Source: Gammaproteobacteria bacterium
GTDB taxonomy: Bacteria; Pseudomonadota; Gammaproteobacteria; Methylococcales; UBA2780
Assembly: GCA_003646305.1 (NCBI GenBank)
Contig: QNFJ01000020.1
Span: 1-16,860, forward strand
Length of the DNA stretch: 16,860 bases
Direction of reading: 5' to 3'
Shown here piece by piece: positions 14,336-16,860 of this stretch (position 1 is the stretch's first letter; every line of letters starts with the position of its first letter). The position numbers and the translations under genes were made by a program. The notes under the pieces are model-generated. The model was not told the origin of the DNA. It was given only the letters and a program-made list of their open reading frames with translations, and did not search any database.

Positions 14336-15169
14336 TTATAGCTTGTTGTACTCTTCCACATAATCCATTGACTCATCTTTCAATGGAGCAACTTCTCCAC
14401 CTCTGCCTTGAGATGACATCTTCATCAACAAAGCTAGACGAATAACAACCTGAACTGCCAAGCCGCCCAACATCAACACTGTCCACCCCATAACAACGAA
14501 GCCCCAATGTAGTGGTGCTGTGAAGTACTCTTCCATCAGCCAGAAAGCATGTCCCCATTCGTTGTAGCCAACATTTGGGAGAATCATGAAAGGACCAACA
14601 ACTGCGAACAGGTATGGGAGCGAGAGTTTTGCTGCAAACTCAGGGAGTCTAGTTCTCGCATAGATGAAGCCACCCACACCAATCATGATGTAAACAGGCA
14701 TTGTTCCGTAGAACAGTACGATGTGACTCGGTGTGAAGCTCGTATCACGAACAACAACCTGATGCCATGAAGCATCCTGCTCAGCAAAAAAGCTCGCTGC
14801 CCAGTACACAGCCATCGCATAAACAAAAATCCAGCCTACCAAAGTGAAGATACGCTTCAACTCTTCATCAACTGAAATATTGAATACGTTCAGATCACGT
14901 GTTTTCCACAGGTAAGACCAAATCAATACACAACCAAGCGCTTCAAGCGTTACTTCCCAATAGAAAAGTGTCATCCAGTACTCATCAAAAATTGGATCCG
15001 TTGAATCCAGACCCGCATACCATGCAGCCCACTGTTGATAGACACGTAGTGAGATTGCATAGATCAAATAGACAGCTGTCGCCATCCATGCATATTTTAA
15101 ATTGCCGAAGACATTAATCGAGGGTTTTGCTCCCGATTTAGCCGCGACGTCATGTGTAGTTGTAGCCAT
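14336..15169 (-). CDS. pmoC: Copper membrane monooxygenase subunit C (PmoC/AmoC-like)
   Basis: A 277-residue integral membrane subunit of the monooxygenase. It keeps the metal ligands seen in Methylococcus PmoC: Asp132, His136 and His149 (EQDASWH...TPSH; Cu(C)), and Asn203, His207 and His221 (NEWGH...PLHW; Cu(D)), now viewed as likely active-site region. About six membrane helices are visible. The ATG at 15169 is chosen because AGGAG lies eight bases upstream; an upstream in-frame ATG at 15196 would add nine hydrophobic residues across that site. pmoC is the first gene of the C-A-B order and is followed by its own terminator. The mltF gene diverges from it. Confidence 0.95.
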   Translation of the reverse strand: MATTTHDVAAKSGAKPSINVFGNLKYAWMATAVYLIYAISLRVYQQWAAWYAGLDSTDPIFDEYWMTLFYWEVTLEALGCVLIWSYLWKTRDLNVFNISVDEELKRIFTLVGWIFVYAMAVYWAASFFAEQDASWHQVVVRDTSFTPSHIVLFYGTMPVYIMIGVGGFIYARTRLPEFAAKLSLPYLFAVVGPFMILPNVGYNEWGHAFWLMEEYFTAPLHWGFVVMGWTVLMLGGLAVQVVIRLALLMKMSSQGRGGEVAPLKDESMDYVEEYNKL

Positions 15170-15199
15170 AACGTTAACTCCTAAAATTATAAGCACATA

Positions 15200-15250
15200 G
15201 TGAGCAACATGCTCACCACCTTTGCCTCCACCATTTGAAAATCTGGTGGA
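15200..15250 (-). promoter_or_regulatory. Two inverted repeats in the pmoC leader
   Basis: GTGAGCA-ACA-TGCTCAC (15200-15216) is a perfect seven-base stem with three-base loop. TCCACCA-10-TGGTGGA (15227-15250) is a second seven-base stem. Both lie 30-80 bases before the pmoC start and would be in its mRNA leader or at an operator. Confidence 0.45.
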
Positions 15251-15361
15251 TATGGATCAAAACTATCACAAAGCACTCCCCGGCTCAAGCTTTCTTTGCC
15301 ATTTCTACCCTACATTGACTCTGCCTTCGCCCAGCCTTTCCAAATCTCAAAATACTCTTTA

Positions 15362-15389
15362 TTTTTATCTCAATCTTTAACCACATCAA
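15362..15389 (-). promoter_or_regulatory. Possible sigma-70 promoter for pmoC
   Basis: Read leftward, TTGATG (complement of 15384-15389) and TAAAAA (complement of 15362-15367) are 16 bases apart. The -10 element matches only four of six consensus bases. If used, the leader would be about 185 bases and include both inverted repeats. Confidence 0.25.
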
Positions 15390-15443
15390 TAATCCATCTA
15401 CTATTGGTATAAGCAACACCTTGTCCTCGTTAAAATACTTGAT

Positions 15444-16856
15444 ATGAGACTGCGCACCCTTTCTTACATTTTGAGCCTGACCATTCTTCTTTGCGGCTGC
15501 ACAAAAGAGCCGGAGATGCCGCTACTCGAGCAGATTAAAAGCTCTGGCGAGCTACGCGTCATCACTCGTTATAGCCCAACAACTTATTTCGAAGGCCCCG
15601 AAGGTTACAGCGGAATTGAATACGACCTCATTCAGCTTTTTGCCGAACGAATGGGCGTCCGCGCCAGATTTATTCTTCCCGATAATTTCAATCAAATACT
15701 TTCATTAATCTCTGAAGGTGAAGCCGATATTGCCGCGGCAGGAATTACCGCTACAAAAAAGAGAAACCACTGGATGCGATTTGCACCTGCCTATCAAAAA
15801 ATTACCGAACAGATTATTTATCGTAGTGGTACTTCTCGCCCCAGGAGTATTAATGATCTATCAAAGGGGATACTGGAGGTTTTTCGTGGCTCTAGCCATA
15901 TTGAAACGCTATCCGCTCACAGGCAGAAGAACTTTGATCTACAGTGGCTCACCAGCGACACCCTGAGCTCCGATGAGCTTATTGAACTCGTTGATCTTCA
16001 GCTTATCGACTATACCGTCGCAGACTCCAATCAGGTCGCACTGTATCGGCAGTTCTTTCCAAAACTTCATGTTGCTTTTGATATTAGCGAACCTCGCGAG
16101 CTCGCCTGGGCATTAACTAAATCTGATGACACCAGCCTCTACGATGAAACCGTCAAATTCTTTATAGAAATTAAAAAAGACGGAACGCTTGAGCGACTGA
16201 TTGAAAAAAACTTTGGTCATGCCAAAACTTTTAATTATGTTGGTAACTGCACCTTTCGTACCCATATAAAACAGCGCCTTCCAGCTCTACAGCCTTTTTT
16301 TGAGTCAGCTGCACAGCTATACAATCTGGACTGGAAACTGCTTGCTGCAATCGGCTATCAGGAGTCACACTGGAATCCCAAAGCAGTTTCGCCAACCGGC
16401 GTTCGAGGCATTATGATGCTGACTCAGAGTACCGCAAGGCAACTCAAAGTTAAAAATCGTCTTGACCCTCAAGAGAGTATATTTGGCGGTGCTCGCTACT
16501 TTGCACAACGGCTAAAAAAAATACCCGAACGCATTCCTGAGCCCGATCGCTCATGGATGGCTTTAACTGCTTACAACATTGGATTTGGCCACCTAGAAGA
16601 CGCCAGAATCTTAACCGAGAAGCAGAGTGGAAACCCCGATAGCTGGCTCGATGTAGAACAACGACTACCACTGCTCAGCAAAAAAAAGTGGTACCAACAG
16701 ACCCGGCATGGCTATGCCAGAGGACGCGAACCGGTAATTTACGTGGGAAATATCCGCCGTTATTATGATTTACTTACCTGGCTTACCAAAGAAAAAGACA
16801 GTACCGTAGATATCTTTGAACCCCTTCCTCTTGAGAAAGAAATTCCCGCCCTGTAG
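15444..16856 (+). CDS. mltF: Membrane-bound lytic murein transglycosylase F
   Basis: A 470-residue outer-membrane lipoprotein that cleaves peptidoglycan to 1,6-anhydro-muropeptides. A lipoprotein signal (LLCGC, Cys19) leads to a periplasmic solute-binding-like regulatory domain (about 33-258; LRVITRYSPTTYF, GEADIAAAGIT). A lysozyme-like SLT domain follows (about 285-450), with the catalytic Glu307 in GYQESHWNP, then GIMMLTQSTA (322-331) and AYNIGFGHLEDA (376-387). Length and domain order are those of MltF. It diverges from pmoC across 274 bases. The ATG at 15444 has no strong ribosome binding site but begins exactly at the signal peptide. The stop codon ends four bases before the window edge. 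Confidence 0.95.
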   Translation: MRLRTLSYILSLTILLCGCTKEPEMPLLEQIKSSGELRVITRYSPTTYFEGPEGYSGIEYDLIQLFAERMGVRARFILPDNFNQILSLISEGEADIAAAGITATKKRNHWMRFAPAYQKITEQIIYRSGTSRPRSINDLSKGILEVFRGSSHIETLSAHRQKNFDLQWLTSDTLSSDELIELVDLQLIDYTVADSNQVALYRQFFPKLHVAFDISEPRELAWALTKSDDTSLYDETVKFFIEIKKDGTLERLIEKNFGHAKTFNYVGNCTFRTHIKQRLPALQPFFESAAQLYNLDWKLLAAIGYQESHWNPKAVSPTGVRGIMMLTQSTARQLKVKNRLDPQESIFGGARYFAQRLKKIPERIPEPDRSWMALTAYNIGFGHLEDARILTEKQSGNPDSWLDVEQRLPLLSKKKWYQQTRHGYARGREPVIYVGNIRRYYDLLTWLTKEKDSTVDIFEPLPLEKEIPAL

Positions 16857-16860
16857 TGCC

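Noticed and set aside
15182..15192. TATAAT sequence just before pmoC
   Set aside because: It lies so close to the start codon that transcription from it would begin within or after the ribosome binding site.
15270..15300. Possible sigma-54 promoter (TGGCA...GC) upstream of pmoC
   Set aside because: The GG and GC elements are eight bases apart instead of the required ten, and the -12 element lacks TTGC.
1..16860. Insertion sequences, prophage, tRNA or integration sites
   Set aside because: No transposase, integrase, tRNA-like cloverleaf or flanking target duplication was seen; gene order and codon use look uniform by eye.

Overview
The window looks like a piece of a marine-type gammaproteobacterial chromosome. 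Household genes found together in Gammaproteobacteria (darP/yjgA, slyX, yqaA, mltF, an OprI-like lpp, DUF523, class II aldolase) surround a copper membrane monooxygenase (pMMO/AMO superfamily) locus. A short-chain hydrocarbon oxidiser of the Cycloclasticus kind, or a methanotroph relative, would fit. This assignment is inference from gene content, not from a phylogeny. I see no mobile element, tRNA, rRNA or CRISPR array.

Layout. (1) 1-1015: a sigma-54 activator-type AAA+ regulator and its strong terminator. (2) 1102-3514, + strand: a membrane-anchored metzincin-like protease, class II fructose-bisphosphate aldolase, and an overlapping DUF523 protein. (3) 3511-4228, - strand: darP and a small two-helix membrane protein; then, beyond tandem hairpins, a short-chain dehydrogenase (4343-5137). 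(4) 5339-7104: a membrane-anchored retropepsin-like protease and an L,D-transpeptidase (+), converging on an Lpp/OprI-like lipoprotein (-). (5) 7236-8464, - strand: yqaA, slyX and a second L,D-transpeptidase. (6) 8530-15169, - strand, read from right to left: pmoC, a terminator, a 418-base leader, pmoA, pmoB, a terminator, a PmoD/AmoD-like copper protein, a lipoprotein multicopper oxidase, and a plastocyanin-like cupredoxin with EGKCG motifs, then a terminator. (7) 15444-16856, + strand: mltF.

How the genes may work together. PmoCAB keeps the PmoB Cu(B) histidines and both sets of PmoC copper ligands, but has lost one His of the M. capsulatus Cu(A) site. The three following genes all encode exported copper proteins: a C-terminally anchored protein with an N-terminal His after predicted cleavage, a multicopper oxidase with a type 1 site in its first half, and a blue-copper protein. 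Together they look like a dedicated copper-loading, copper-oxidising or electron-transfer module for the monooxygenase.

The most unusual item is the cupredoxin (8530-9360). Its N-terminal third carries four E-G-[KS]-C-G motifs like those of HvfA/BufA-type copper-binding RiPP precursors, which MNIO (DUF692) enzymes modify. Here they sit upstream of a blue-copper domain in the same chain. No such modifying enzyme lies in the window.
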